Part shown: positions 14,001 through 23,282 of the stretch, one piece after another | Layout: each line of letters begins with the position of its first letter | Numbering within the stretch: position 1 is the first letter of the stretch | Origin: Ifrita kowaldi | Lineage: Eukaryota > Chordata > Aves > Passeriformes > Cinclosomatidae | Reading direction: 5' to 3' | Length of the DNA: 64,000 bases | Assembly (NCBI GenBank): GCA_013398055.1 | Contig: VZRS01014866.1 | Coordinates: 64,873 to 128,872 of the forward strand | Translations under genes and position numbers: made by a program | Notes under the pieces: generated by a model | What the model was told of the DNA's origin: nothing | Seen by the model: the letters and a program-made list of their open reading frames with translations, nothing else | Database searches by the model: none

Positions 14001-17000
14001 TCCTAAGAATGAACAGGTTTGCAATAAATGCATAATTTTGCACATTCATAAGTGCATGTCATTACCTTCTTGATGGATGTGTATCTTAATTTCCACAGAA
14101 ATAACATCAGCAGTATTTTATTCAGTTTGTTACATATTCCCCTTATACTGTCATAGAAAGGACATTCTCGAAAAATGCTGCTCCCATTTAACTAAACAGC
14201 TTGAAATACCTTTAACTGAGGTCTTCTAAAATAGATTCACAGAGGCATTATAAAGATACCTCCTCAAGACAAACTACTAACCTCAATTTTACTTTGAATT
14301 TCATTTGAAAAATATTTTGCTTTATTTAAGAAAAATCCAGGGTAGAAAACAAAAGCTTAATGCTGCAGCTCGCCTTATTCTAGCCTAAAATTTACATTGT
14401 TGTAAGCACCCCTTTTAGGGCACTGAAGACTGAACACATGGGAGCATGAGAGCATGGGAGATGGCTGTTACATGGGTTACCTTTTCAGATACTTAGCGAC
14501 GATCCGCAGAGCGTGAAGAGCCCAGACATCGCTGACAGGGTTGCTGCCTTGGTAGGCTGGGCGGTTGATGGGATTGGAAGGGCAGGGACCGCGCTCGTTG
14601 TAAGGCAGGGCAGTGTAGGATTCAAGGGCATGGCTAACAGAAGGATAAGAAATGAATTATTCAAGGGGGAGAGCTCCATTTTACTGCCCTGCTGTCCTTT
14701 GAATGCAGGTTCTTATTTATTCCTGGTGTTCAATAGTCGCTGAAACAAGAAGTACAATCTCACAGACAACTGGAAGAATGCTGGGTGGGCACCTCCAGAG
14801 CACTTTCCTCTCCAGCAAACACACAGAAGGCAATCTAAACACAGTCCCTCTCTATCAGCTCACACCATGCTAAAAGCCTGGTTGGATGCACTGGCACCTG
14901 TAGTGTTTTTCACTGAAGAGGGCTGTACGTGTGCAATGAGTGCATTTCCTTCATGTAGGACAGGAACCATAAGAGGCTTTAGCACTGGAAGCTTCATAAG
15001 GTACTTTTCTTTTGGAAGTACTGATCTTGAAAAAATTATGGGTATGATATTTAAGCTAAGTGGAAATGCCAATAGTCTCATCTCCTAGACACTCATGAAT
15101 CCAACTACATAAAGAAGGGGCACTGCCTACATGGCTCCATTTGGGTGAACAAAACTACAGACAAATAATTTTCATTGATGAACAAATGCCTTTTTTCCTT
15201 TACAGACACTGTAGTCCAGGGTCCTTTGCCAAGCTAGAGAAACCACAGTTTCATTTCACATCTATTACTTAAATACACATAGCACCCAGAAGCAAAGTAA
15301 GCTCTGGCTCTCCAAACAGAAATGTCAATGCATTTTGTGCAGTTAAGCTGTCGGTTTAAGATGAAGAAAATTTCGTGCCAAGTGAAAAGCAAACTATGAC
15401 ATTGGTTCCAAAGGTGACCATAGCTGAGTGAAGACCCGCCAGCATCTCACAAGCTTTTATTGACACATCATGGCTTGTGTTAGAAAATTCTTGTTCTGTA
15501 TTCCCTGCCATATCTGTGATACATGATAAATGTTATTACAATTGTGATTAATCATCTATCTCCACGATCTCTTAAAAAGCAACACCTGGACTCTCTTCCC
15601 TGACAACAACTATTCTGGAAGCAAACAGTTTCTCCAGTGCACTGCAAAAACATTCAAATTCCTGCAAATGCAGGACTTATTTCCATACATTCTGAGGGAG
15701 GCAGTGAAACTGAGTAAGAGGAAAGAATGAGAGAGCACATCTTAACAAGAACAGCAAACAGAGAAAAAAAGATCAGCCTTTTCTGCTCTCAAAATATATT
15801 TTTTCTACAATCATTGCAGTAAAAATACAAAAGTTATATAAACTCAAGTGGTAGCCTATGCAGAAAACTCACCAAAGCACATCAAAGCCACTGTTGGCCA
15901 CTATTCGCTCAGGCATAGACAGTGTGTGTAAAGGATCGATGATGCCCAAAGTTGGCTTAATGGCTCTTGAAGCAATACCTGCAATGTGTAAAGGAAGGAA
16001 AATCAGTTAAAGATTTTTTGCAACAAAATAGGACAAGATAAGCTTAATGTTCCAAACATGACAATAAGGAGGGAAAAAGATATTTGAAACTATGAACATA
16101 GAAGCAAAGAGAGAGAAGGGAGGATAGACTATCTATGAATGTAAGGCTTACTGATGAAGAAGTCTCTCTAACAGAGTTCTATGATTTGAGACTTTTGCCT
16201 GACGGATTCAGACAATGTTCTCTCTCCATTTGCAACCCTCTCTGAGCAGCCTTGCAAAATGTCTGTGGACAGTCAGAGGGAAAAACTGGTTTGTATCTAC
16301 AATCAATTGCTATTGCCAATTGCTGTCCTCAGCATCTGTAATAACCATGTCCTTGCATTTTGGTTAAGGGCGCACAGATGTAGATTTGAGAGAGACAGAC
16401 AGACACAGACTGATTGACTATGTATAGACTAGAAAACTCTTGAGCTATTGTCAAACCTCCTTAGCACACCCATCTGGGTCCCAAGTTCTGCAGACTGTGT
16501 GGCATATAAAATCCACATGTTTAGAAGCAAAACCTTAAAACAGTTATGAAGATCAAGATGACATTTTAGCCTTAATCTTTATTTGCCGGGAATGAAAAGG
16601 CCAAAGGAAGACAGTGTCCCTCACTTGCACAGCATCCCAGGCCTGATGTTTCCAAAGTCAGGAAAAGGAACATTTGGTTGCAATTATACAACAAAGAAAC
16701 AGAAGTCTCAAAAGTAGAAAGAAAAAGACAGAGGAAATAAGGAACAGTTGGTTGACCCTGAATATAAGTAGAAATTTCCTTTGCAATTAACATTTTCTGC
16801 CATTTAAGGACTTGAAAGATTTTAGTTTCCTGTTTTGCCTTCAAACTATAATCCACTGTATTACATAGGTATTTCATTATGTTAATATGCTATAAATTTA
16901 ATTCAAGGAGGAGAGCTTTAAGCTTTTAAAATTTGCCTGTGGCAGTTGAATCAAACAAAATGACACCTGAAATGACATGCAGTATCCTTTCCTTTCAAGG

Positions 17001-20000
17001 CAGGGAAATAACAAAGACATTGAAAAAGCAATTGTCTTGAATAACATACAAAAAACCCCACTAAACAAACAAAAAAACCCCAAAACAAAACACCAAAACC
17101 TCACCGGTTTTAACTTTTAGTTCTTTGAAGTCAAAAATGGCAACACCAGTGGTTTCACTTCCAGTGCCAGATGTTGTAGGAACTTAAAAGGAAGAATGGG
17201 GATAACAACAAATAATAAGCAATATACAATATTGCAAAATAAATAATAAAACCACAATAGTAACACCACCAAAAATACAAGACCCAGGAAATCTTGGAGG
17301 TATCCCTGATCCAAAGCCAACAGATCAAAGGGAAACTGCTGCTTTGATCTCTTTTCTCAGTAAAGGAGTCTAACTGAGCTAAACAAGACAAAGTAATGAC
17401 AAAACTTCTGATTTTACCTCCACTGGAGTAAATAGTAAAATTGCTGCTGAATACAACTAGAGGAGAAGTAAGCCCAAAGGAAGCTGAACCAGTCAGAGTA
17501 AACTGATTTCAGTAGAAATATCAGAGAGTGTAGAACGGCTCACCTTCCCCTCGCCTCAACTTTCCACACGCCCTCCTCATGCTTTACCTGCAATAAGTGG
17601 CTTGAGGGGCACAGTGACAGGCTTCCCTTTCCCAATAGGAGCATTGACATAATCCAGGAATTCCGATGAAGGGCTGGCTGCATACAGGTTGGCAGCTTTA
17701 CAGGTGTCTATTACAGACCCACCTCCAACAGCAACATAGGCATCGAACTCTCCCTTTTTAGCAAATTGAATGGCATCCAGGAAACTGGGAACACAAGAAG
17801 GATTTTCCAATTAGTCAGGATAAAACCAGTACACAGGGAAGCTATTAAGACCAGCATGCAGGCCACAAAGAGGTGTTTAAACAGCCATATGGAATCCTGT
17901 AAAGGCCTAGGCACTACTTGGAGAAGTGCACTGTCAGAAGTAAGTGGTACCTTTGGTCTGTTGGCTCCACACGGACATTATCATACACTTGAAAGTTTAT
18001 ACCATATTTTGCCAAGGAATTCAATACTGCATTTACAGGAGGGAGTTTGGAGAGGTTTTTATCTGTCATCAAACAAACTCTTCTAGCACCAAGATTCTGC
18101 AGGTCCTGCAATAACGAATCAAAACAACAAACTGGTATAAAATCATACACTTCACTATCTAAACACTAATCCAAATCAACTGAACCATTTGGTAATAATA
18201 AAACTGACTTAAAAATAGTTGGTTATTGTAAAATTTGTAAAACCATATCTGCTGAAGAAAAAGAGCATTAACCACACACATGTAGAATACAGAAAGCAGA
18301 ATAAAGTTTAAAGTTACCAAATTTATACAGTTGGAGTCTTATGACAGAGAAAACCGAAGTTGTTGAACCACATGCAACCACTTTAAACTACAGTAAAATG
18401 TAAAATACTTTCTAAAATATTTTTTCCTCAGTTCCCATGAGAATAAAAAAGGCCTTTTCACAGGTTGTCTCCACTAACTGCCTACCAAAGCACAGCATTA
18501 AAATTTTGAAAGTGTAATACTGACTATTAATTTATTGACGAAAAATCAAAAGGTGGCAAAAGTAAGAAAAATAATGCTATTTCCTGACTTTTGCTAAATT
18601 GTCACAATAGCTATATAAAATGTATAAATAATTCTAGTGCTGTTTAAAGACAGGTTCTGTCTAATTTCATTTACTGTCTATAATCTTACTTTAAAAATTT
18701 GCAAATAAAAAAAGAGATCTATTAATGCTAGAAATTCCAAGAAAGGAGGAAAAATGATAAAATGAAAAAACCCAGAGATAAAAGTATACTGGAACAATGT
18801 ACTCAGGTGAACCATCTCACACTGCTGAAACAAAAATTCTACACTTACACACGGCAAACTGAGAGCTGAATGAATATCTAGATAATTTAATAGAAAGTCT
18901 CTGATTTATTTTAATAAGCACTAGAAAGATGAAAGTGATCTTGAGAAAATCCTAGTGAGTCACCAGGATTGAAAACCTTCCCAATTAAATTCCCTGTCAG
19001 AGAAACATATTGTTGCATAATTCTAGCAAATTATCAATGACCCAGTTATTCCCCTAAGGTGCATTTCAGGTACTCGTACCACAGCAGCACTGATGCACCA
19101 TAACTCTGCTCTTTAACCAGCAGTGTGTTCCAACCTTTTTTCACACCGATACATAGGACCACACATAACTGCAAAGCAGTGGAGATTCAGACACACCATA
19201 TAAAAGCTCTCCTTTATTAAGTGGATTGATAGCACTGGCAGCCCCTTAGAAAATAACTTTTCACCAGTGATGGACTTACACTATGGCAGCTTACCATGCC
19301 AATCTCTTTTGTGACTCCTTCTCCATATCGGATGTTCGAAATGGCCATCTACAAAATAAAAAAGAACATTTTTTTCCTCTACAAAAATGGCATCTGGCCC
19401 TACTCATTCAAAGTGAAATATAAATATTTAATAATGTAAATATTTTTAAAATGCCATATTTGTCAAGAAGTATTGTTTATACAACTTTTAAAGGAAATAT
19501 ATTTTATTATTAAATTTACCTCAAATGCATAGTCTGTATTCCCCACGGTGGGCTGTCCAGGGGCTGGAATGGAAATAAAACAGTAGAATTAAGGAACAAA
19601 AAGTGATTTAAATCTGTTCCTCAACTCAAGAGTTGACAGATTCCCTTGCTTTTAGAATCACTATTATATTTGCACAGGTCATCTCAGCTTGTCTGGATAA
19701 CAGTTACCCATTTCATCCTTTGTTGTTTATGAGGCTAAATGATCCAAGTACTTGACCTGACTCATATAATTCAACAAAACAAGTAAGTTTTTTCAAGTTC
19801 CTTCAAAAATTAAGTATTGCTCATAAAAACTGAATAAATTAGCAGGAAGGTTGCATGAGAGTCTGTTTGCAGTCTACAAAGACCAGAACAGCACACAGTA
19901 AGTAGAACTGAGTGTGTGTAGAGCATACACACAGCTGCTACATACAAGCTGAGAGGTGCTAGAAATATGTAGGGGTTACATGATAACCTTCAGAACAACA

Positions 20001-22049
20001 TTTAAGACAAATTCATGGGACATCCTCTATATGCACCTGGACAGAGAACACCTTTTGTATGCATGGGAGCAATACTAACAGGTGTTTACACTTCCTTTTA
20101 CTTCTGCCTAGTTCTGAACTTGCAGGTGAAACCGAGTTACTTGCTAGAAAATTACTGCATGCACTGCTAATAATAAATATTAATCAGTGTGTTACTATTA
20201 ACTTTACTTAGAAGAAAAGATATTTATAAGGACAGTATTTCAGTCACAACTTCTCTCTGCCATGTCATTTTTGCATGAATTATCACAAAACTCAATTTCT
20301 GGCATATCCTGATTTTGCCACAGAGTGAAGCAAACTACATCAACTGAAATTGCCCATTCTTCTTCAAGAAAAGATCAGGCGAAGCATTCTGCTCTTCCTG
20401 CTGAAGTCATGCCTTACGTCTGCTATATTAATTGAAAATACGCAATTTGGATTCTGATCCAATGAGTGAAGCCACGATAATGAGTCTTACAAACACTCTG
20501 GGGTGCACTGAAGCACTGACCCACAACAGTAACAGATAGATGTATTAAAATCCTTTATGTACTTTCTATTCAAGCACAGGCCAGCTGCTATCAGCTCTTT
20601 CATTACCATCTCTTGCCAGGCTGTACATGTTTGTGACCTCTCCTGGAGCTGGAGTCTGATGTACTTTCAGTCATTAATTTGACAGGCTAAGGACATGTCA
20701 AAACCATTTACTCTCTTGCTTTCTGATAGTATAACAGGCGCCCTGCTGTTACATTCTTGAGCCAAACTTAACTTTCAGGGTGAATTTTACTGAGTTCAAA
20801 AATTGCACTATTTCCTCGAACACTGCCAGGAAACGCAAAGAACTTTTTTTTCAGCTATAGTCACTGTTCAACCACTTCCCACTCTTCAGAGATTTACTGA
20901 ACTGATATCATCTTGCTACACTACAGACTCTATTGCTGCCTAAAACTTTCAGAGAGGGTTCTTAACTCAGGCTTCTGTTTAGCAAGAGCTAAGTTTGAAT
21001 TGACTGAGTAGGCCATCAAGCAGACAAGCAAAAGAATGAGATTCTATTTCTCAGCTGCACTATTGTTTTGCTGTATGATGGTCTTGGGCAAAACAAGCAT
21101 CTGGACATATAAATAGCTTTTTCATATGTAAAATGACAATGCCAATTCTTTAAGAAGTGTTTTAAGCATATGAAACCACGCTATTTAGAGTTACATATTA
21201 CTGAAATTATGGCTCAAATCACTAATTTTTAGTGGATCTGAAGACTGACCAGCTGTCTGGAGGCTGACAGATAGTTATTCTTTAGCCTCGCTACAGTCCA
21301 TGCAAACAGAGACACCTCCCAGGGTGACTTGGGTTACTCAGCGCAGCTCCCCTGCTCATAGTCCACAATCCTGGCCTAAGTGAGCTGTGTTCTTGGGACC
21401 GACTGTATTAAAAGCCTATGGAGATTTTATTCTCCAGGCCGACACAGACCTTTGTGAAAAGCTACTTTTTATCCATATCGCTTCCCATTTCTTTTCTAAT
21501 GTAAAAGGTGTGTATCCAAAAGCAGATCTAAAGTTGAGATGGTTCAGGTGATGACAGCCAGAGCAAAGTTCAGCTCAACTTGCCCCACGGTATGGGGAGG
21601 GAGGGGACAGGAGGCAGTAACTGTGGTTTATGTGGGAACAGTGACTCTCTCCAACAATAACCACTACCACTGTGCAGTTGCAAAGTAACAGGCTGTTTAC
21701 CTTCTCCTTTAGATTGTTCCTTCCCACCTGTCACCTGCACCCTCTGCCCAGGTTACATGGATACATACGGCCCTCTGCAGGGCCACGGTCTCCTACAGAA
21801 TTGTTTTGGAGACACAAATTAAGTCTTACCTTGGGAATAAGTGTGGCCATGGCTCGGGCACCGACAACTAGTTAAAATGTTAAAAATAATTAAAAAAAAA
21901 AAAAAGGAGTATGGTTAAAAGGGGAAAACTAAAGCNNNNACCACCGGCAGGGACCCCCGGCAGGGACCCCGCGCCCCGTCCCGCCGCACTCACGCTGCCC
22001 GCTCCAGCTGCCGCAGCAGGTGGGACACCCGCGCCCGCCCCGCCGCCAT
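4997..22049 (-). CDS. ADHFE1: ADHFE1: hydroxyacid-oxoacid transhydrogenase, mitochondrial (14 coding exons)
   Basis: Iron-containing alcohol dehydrogenase family enzyme. Family knowledge: it transfers hydride from 4-hydroxybutyrate to 2-oxoglutarate, giving succinate semialdehyde and D-2-hydroxyglutarate, in mitochondria. Exons, 5' to 3': 21994-22049, 21830-21867, 19520-19563, 19295-19348, 17951-18105, 17588-17784, 17105-17182, 15873-15978, 14481-14633, 13237-13335, 12205-12283, 11965-12061, 8690-8847, 4997-5080. All junctions are GT-AG, phases agree, and the total is 1398 nt, or 465 residues plus stop (human protein about 467). Seen: an Arg-rich amphipathic N terminus suited to mitochondrial import; nucleotide-binding GGGS at 136-139; PTTSGTGSE at 183-191; metal ligands Asp240, His244, His328 and His355. 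The start at 22049 has G at -3 and +4 and fits the family N terminus, although the frame stays open upstream to 22223. The frame appears intact; exon usage is predicted by eye, without transcript data. Confidence 0.96.
5081..8689 (-). other. ADHFE1 intron 13 with a GC-rich patch
   Basis: A 3.6-kb intron. Positions about 6100-6320 and 6800-7140 are clearly GC-richer than the rest, so open frames persist on both strands there, including a 206-codon plus-strand frame at 6594-7214. That frame has no recognisable domain or codon-use signature and I treat it as fortuitous. No repeat family recognised. Confidence 0.6.
8690..8847 (-). CDS. ADHFE1: ADHFE1 coding exon 13
   Basis: 158 nt encoding the C-terminal helical region: GADIRTARIKDAG, ADTLRKFLFDLNVDDGLAAI, GYSKADIPALVKGTLPQ. 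The donor is GTAAGA. It is followed by the longest 3' intron, 3.6 kb. Confidence 0.96.
8848..11964 (-). other. ADHFE1 intron 12, nothing recognised
   Basis: About 3.1 kb of AT-leaning intron without long open frames, recognisable repeats or RNA genes that I could identify. Confidence 0.6.
11965..12061 (-). CDS. ADHFE1: ADHFE1 coding exon 12 (metal ligand His355)
   Basis: 97 nt beginning PHGLSVVLTSPAVFAFTAQ and ending EAAEIL. His355 of PHG is the fourth metal ligand. The acceptor is preceded by a long T/C tract, seen as an A-rich run at 12067-12089 on the plus strand. Confidence 0.95.
12205..12283 (-). CDS. ADHFE1: ADHFE1 coding exon 11 (metal ligand His328)
   Basis: 79 nt reading HGMSYPISGLVKTYKPKDYN and ending VDHSLV in phase 0. 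His328 of CHGM is a metal ligand. The acceptor is TTCCAG and the donor GTAAAA. Confidence 0.94.
13237..13335 (-). CDS. ADHFE1: ADHFE1 coding exon 10
   Basis: 99 nt reading RAIRNPEDREARANMHLASA and then FAGIGFGNAGVHL, ending in a split Cys codon before GTGAGT. The GFGNAGVHLCHG block spans the next junction. Confidence 0.96.
13336..14480 (-). other. ADHFE1 intron 9, nothing recognised
   Basis: About 1.1 kb of unique-looking intron between exons 9 and 10. No repeat family or RNA gene identified. Confidence 0.6.
14481..14633 (-). CDS. ADHFE1: ADHFE1 coding exon 9 (metal ligand His244)
   Basis: 153 nt reading HALESYTALPYNERGPCPSN and on to WALHALRIVAKYLK. The first full codon is metal ligand His244. 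The acceptor is TGTTAG and the donor GTAACC. This exon is GC-richer than the surrounding introns. Confidence 0.95.
14634..15872 (-). other. ADHFE1 intron 8, nothing recognised
   Basis: About 1.2 kb. A 73-codon open frame occurs on both strands at about 14860-15088, with no splice support or recognisable motif. Confidence 0.6.
15873..15978 (-). CDS. ADHFE1: ADHFE1 coding exon 8 (metal ligand Asp240)
   Basis: 106 nt including SRAIKPTLGIIDPLHTL and IVANSGFDVL. Asp240 of the FDVLCH motif is the first of four expected divalent-metal ligands; His244 falls in the next exon. The donor is GTGAGT. Confidence 0.96.
15979..17104 (-). other. ADHFE1 intron 7
   Basis: About 1.1 kb. The end nearest exon 7 contains a low-complexity A/C tract at 17049-17100 (runs of A with CCCC and CAAA units). 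Otherwise unique-looking. Confidence 0.6.
17105..17182 (-). CDS. ADHFE1: ADHFE1 coding exon 7 (PTTSGTGSE motif)
   Basis: 78 nt reading VPTTSGTGSETTGVAIFDF and onward to KVKT. PTTSGTGSE is the family signature around the cofactor pocket. The donor is GTGAGG; the acceptor AG is preceded by a modest pyrimidine tract. Confidence 0.95.
17588..17784 (-). CDS. ADHFE1: ADHFE1 coding exon 6 (GGGS nucleotide-binding motif)
   Basis: 197 nt, the longest coding exon. It carries DAYVAVGGGSVIDTCKAANL, whose GGGS at residues 136-139 is the dinucleotide-binding loop of iron-type alcohol dehydrogenases, and ends KPLIA before a GTAAAG donor. Confidence 0.96.
17951..18105 (-). CDS. ADHFE1: ADHFE1 coding exon 5
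   Basis: 155 nt encoding residues 65-115 of the N-terminal nucleotide-binding half, including VCLMTDKNLSKLPPV and VYDNVRVEPTD. The acceptor is TTGCAG and the donor GTACCA; the last codon is split AG|T (Ser116). Confidence 0.95.
18106..19294 (-). other. ADHFE1 intron 4, nothing recognised
   Basis: About 1.2 kb of AT-rich intron with no repeat family or gene that I recognise. Confidence 0.6.
19295..19348 (-). CDS. ADHFE1: ADHFE1 coding exon 4
   Basis: 54 nt, exactly 18 codons in phase 0 at both ends, reading MAISNIRYGEGVTKEIGM. The acceptor is TTGTAG and the donor GTAAGC. Skipping this exon would keep the frame. Confidence 0.93.
19520..19563 (-). CDS. ADHFE1: ADHFE1 coding exon 3
   Basis: 44 nt with a TTCCAG acceptor and GTAAAT donor. 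It reads APGQPTVGNTDYAFE; the DYAFE motif is conserved in the family. It ends in phase 0. Confidence 0.9.
19564..21829 (-). other. ADHFE1 intron 2, nothing recognised
   Basis: About 2.3 kb. The only larger frames are 60-70 codons and show no recognisable motif. Confidence 0.6.
21830..21867 (-). CDS. ADHFE1: ADHFE1 coding exon 2
   Basis: 38 nt. A T-rich tract ending in TAG precedes it and a GTAAG donor follows. It completes Ala19 and reads CRCPSHGHTYSQ, matching the family block that ends HTYSQ. Intron 1, between exons 1 and 2, is only 126 bases as assembled but contains the 4-N gap at 21936-21939. Confidence 0.88.
21936..21939. other. Assembly gap (4 N) in ADHFE1 intron 1
   Basis: Four Ns separate an AT-rich segment ending in a 21-base stretch from the CpG-island segment. 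The same 21 bases (21915-21935) recur at 22510-22530 at the start of a misplaced GC-rich fragment, so the true gap content is probably present elsewhere in the window. Confidence 0.85.
21994..22049 (-). CDS. ADHFE1: ADHFE1 coding exon 1
   Basis: Encodes MAAGRARVSHLLRQLERA plus two bases of the next codon. The donor is GTGAGT. The residues resemble the mitochondrial presequence of the family: several Arg, no acidic residue until position 16, and an amphipathic pattern. It sits inside the CpG island. Confidence 0.9.
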
Positions 22050-22060
22050 CGCCCGGATCT

Positions 22061-22113
22061 GGGGACGGACGGGGACGGGGCCCGGCACGGGGACGGGGAC
22101 GGGGCTGGGCGGG
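22061..22113 (+). promoter_or_regulatory. G-run cluster with G-quadruplex potential upstream of the ADHFE1 start codon
   Basis: The plus strand has six GGGG runs (22061, 22071, 22077, 22089, 22095, 22101) and two GGG runs (22107, 22111), mostly separated by loops of one to eight bases. Much of it is an imperfect array of ggggac units. It begins 12 bases upstream of the ADHFE1 ATG; the G-rich strand is the transcription template. Quadruplex formation is inferred from the pattern only. Confidence 0.6.
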
Positions 22114-22401
22114 CGGCAGCGCCTCCTCCCGGGACAGCGCCGCTGCCCGGCCCCGCTCCCGACGCATCGGGAACCCAAACAGGGACTCGCAAGGGTAAGG
22201 GGAGAAGCGTCCGCGTTCAGCACCCCCAGCCCACGGTCCTAGCGTTGTCAAAACCCCGCTCACGCCTGTTTTAAGGCACGCAAAACCTGGTTGCTAAAAC
22301 ATACAGCACAGAATGCCAATAAAACCGACTAAAACCTAACCAGGACTGAGTGCGTGTCATAGTATTTGTCACAGAAAAATACTGGAAGTAATGGAATTGA
22401 A

Positions 22402-22508
22402 GAGTGAAAATAATAATTAAAAAAGCCATGGTCCTGAGCATGGGGCAGTTTGAAATGAAGTGAAATACTTTTCCGATTCTTTTTAGGGGTGCCCAGCAGC
22501 AGGACGAG
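22402..22508. repeat. 107-base perfect direct repeat, copy 1 (assembly artefact)
   Basis: Identical base for base to 22687-22793 and ends immediately before a single N at 22509. Perfect identity and N-bounded edges point to a false duplication made by the assembler. Its last 20 or so bases are the beginning of the CR1 element that continues only after copy 2. Confidence 0.88.
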
Positions 22509-22509
22509 N

Positions 22510-22685
22510 TTAAAAGGGGAAAACTAAAGCAAACGAACGACTACGTCCTAAAAATCTCCTGTAAGCACCCATTGCAAGGGCCTGCAGCTGAGCCTGGCGG
22601 GAGCGAGCACGGGAGGACTCCGCAGGGGCGGAGCGGCCGCCGCTTTTCGCTTTCCAGCCGCGGCCCCGGCCCGCCGCCGGCCCCG
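22510..22685. other. Misplaced 176-base fragment between two single-N gaps
   Basis: Bounded by N at 22509 and N at 22686. The first 21 bases duplicate 21915-21935 and the remaining 155 become progressively GC-rich, like the edge of a CpG island. Inference: it belongs in the 21936-21939 gap in ADHFE1 intron 1. A CpG-island edge fits there and does not fit between two copies of AT-rich sequence. Confidence 0.75.
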
Positions 22686-22686
22686 N

Positions 22687-22793
22687 GAGTGAAAATAATA
22701 ATTAAAAAAGCCATGGTCCTGAGCATGGGGCAGTTTGAAATGAAGTGAAATACTTTTCCGATTCTTTTTAGGGGTGCCCAGCAGCAGGACGAG
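22687..22793. repeat. 107-base perfect direct repeat, copy 2
   Basis: Identical to 22402-22508. This copy continues without interruption into the CR1 element, so it is probably the authentic location and copy 1 marks the same genomic position on the other side of the false insertion. Confidence 0.88.
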
Positions 22794-23037
22794 GAGGAAT
22801 GGCCATAAACTAAAACATAAGAAGCTTCACCTCAACGTGAGGAAGAATTTCTTTACATTGAGGGCGGCAGAGCACTGGAACAGGCTGCCCAGGGAGGCTG
22901 TGGAGTCTCCCTCTCCTTCAAAATCCACCTGGACATGTTCCTGTGTCACCTGCTCTAGATGACCCTGCCTTGGCAGGGGGCTTGGATGAGATGATCTCCA
23001 GAGGTCTCTTCCAACCACAACAATTACGTGATTCTGT
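22773..23037 (+). mobile_element. CR1 LINE 3' fragment (plus strand)
   Basis: Shows the ordered CR1 3' landmarks: gtgcccagcagcaggac, cataagaagcttcacctcaa, gaggaagaatttctttac, gcactggaacaggctgccca, gatgatctccagaggtctct, and the terminal gattctgtga. It is a 5'-truncated, non-coding copy about 265 bp long. The start lies inside the duplicated 107-base segment. Confidence 0.93.
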
Positions 23038-23230
23038 GAAATTATGGTAAATTACAGTGCAGGATGGATCAAAAATTTTGTAACCAGATTTTTATGATGC
23101 TGTAAGCCATGCTGCTTAGCTGTCAGCAGAGTAGTATACCAGCATTAAGCAGAGGAAACATTGAATTCTGACAAAAAAGCATCATTGTAACAGATAAAAG
23201 TACTTTGCCTTTGCATACTCTCATGTCTTA

Positions 23231-23282
23231 CTAGATGATCTTCAAGGTCCCTTCCAACCCACACCATTCAATGATTCTATGA
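23231..23282 (+). mobile_element. Short CR1 3'-terminal fragment (plus strand)
   Basis: Only the extreme 3' end is left: ctagatgatcttcaaggtcc, cttccaaccc and the terminal atgattctatga. About 52 bp. Confidence 0.8.

Larger units (their letters stand above)
21940..22200 (-). promoter_or_regulatory. ADHFE1: ADHFE1 CpG-island promoter and 5' region
   Basis: GC content and CpG density jump abruptly relative to the flanks, with repeated cgg and ccg units. The island covers exon 1 and the sequence immediately upstream of the start codon at 22049. No TATA box is evident, consistent with a dispersed housekeeping promoter. The left edge is cut by the 4-N gap at 21936-21939, so the island is probably larger in reality. 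Confidence 0.75.

Noticed and set aside
21880..22263. Several 77-127-codon frames on both strands around ADHFE1 exon 1
   Set aside because: GC-rich island with few stop codons and Ns. Only the frame matching the ADHFE1 presequence and spliced to exon 2 is supported.
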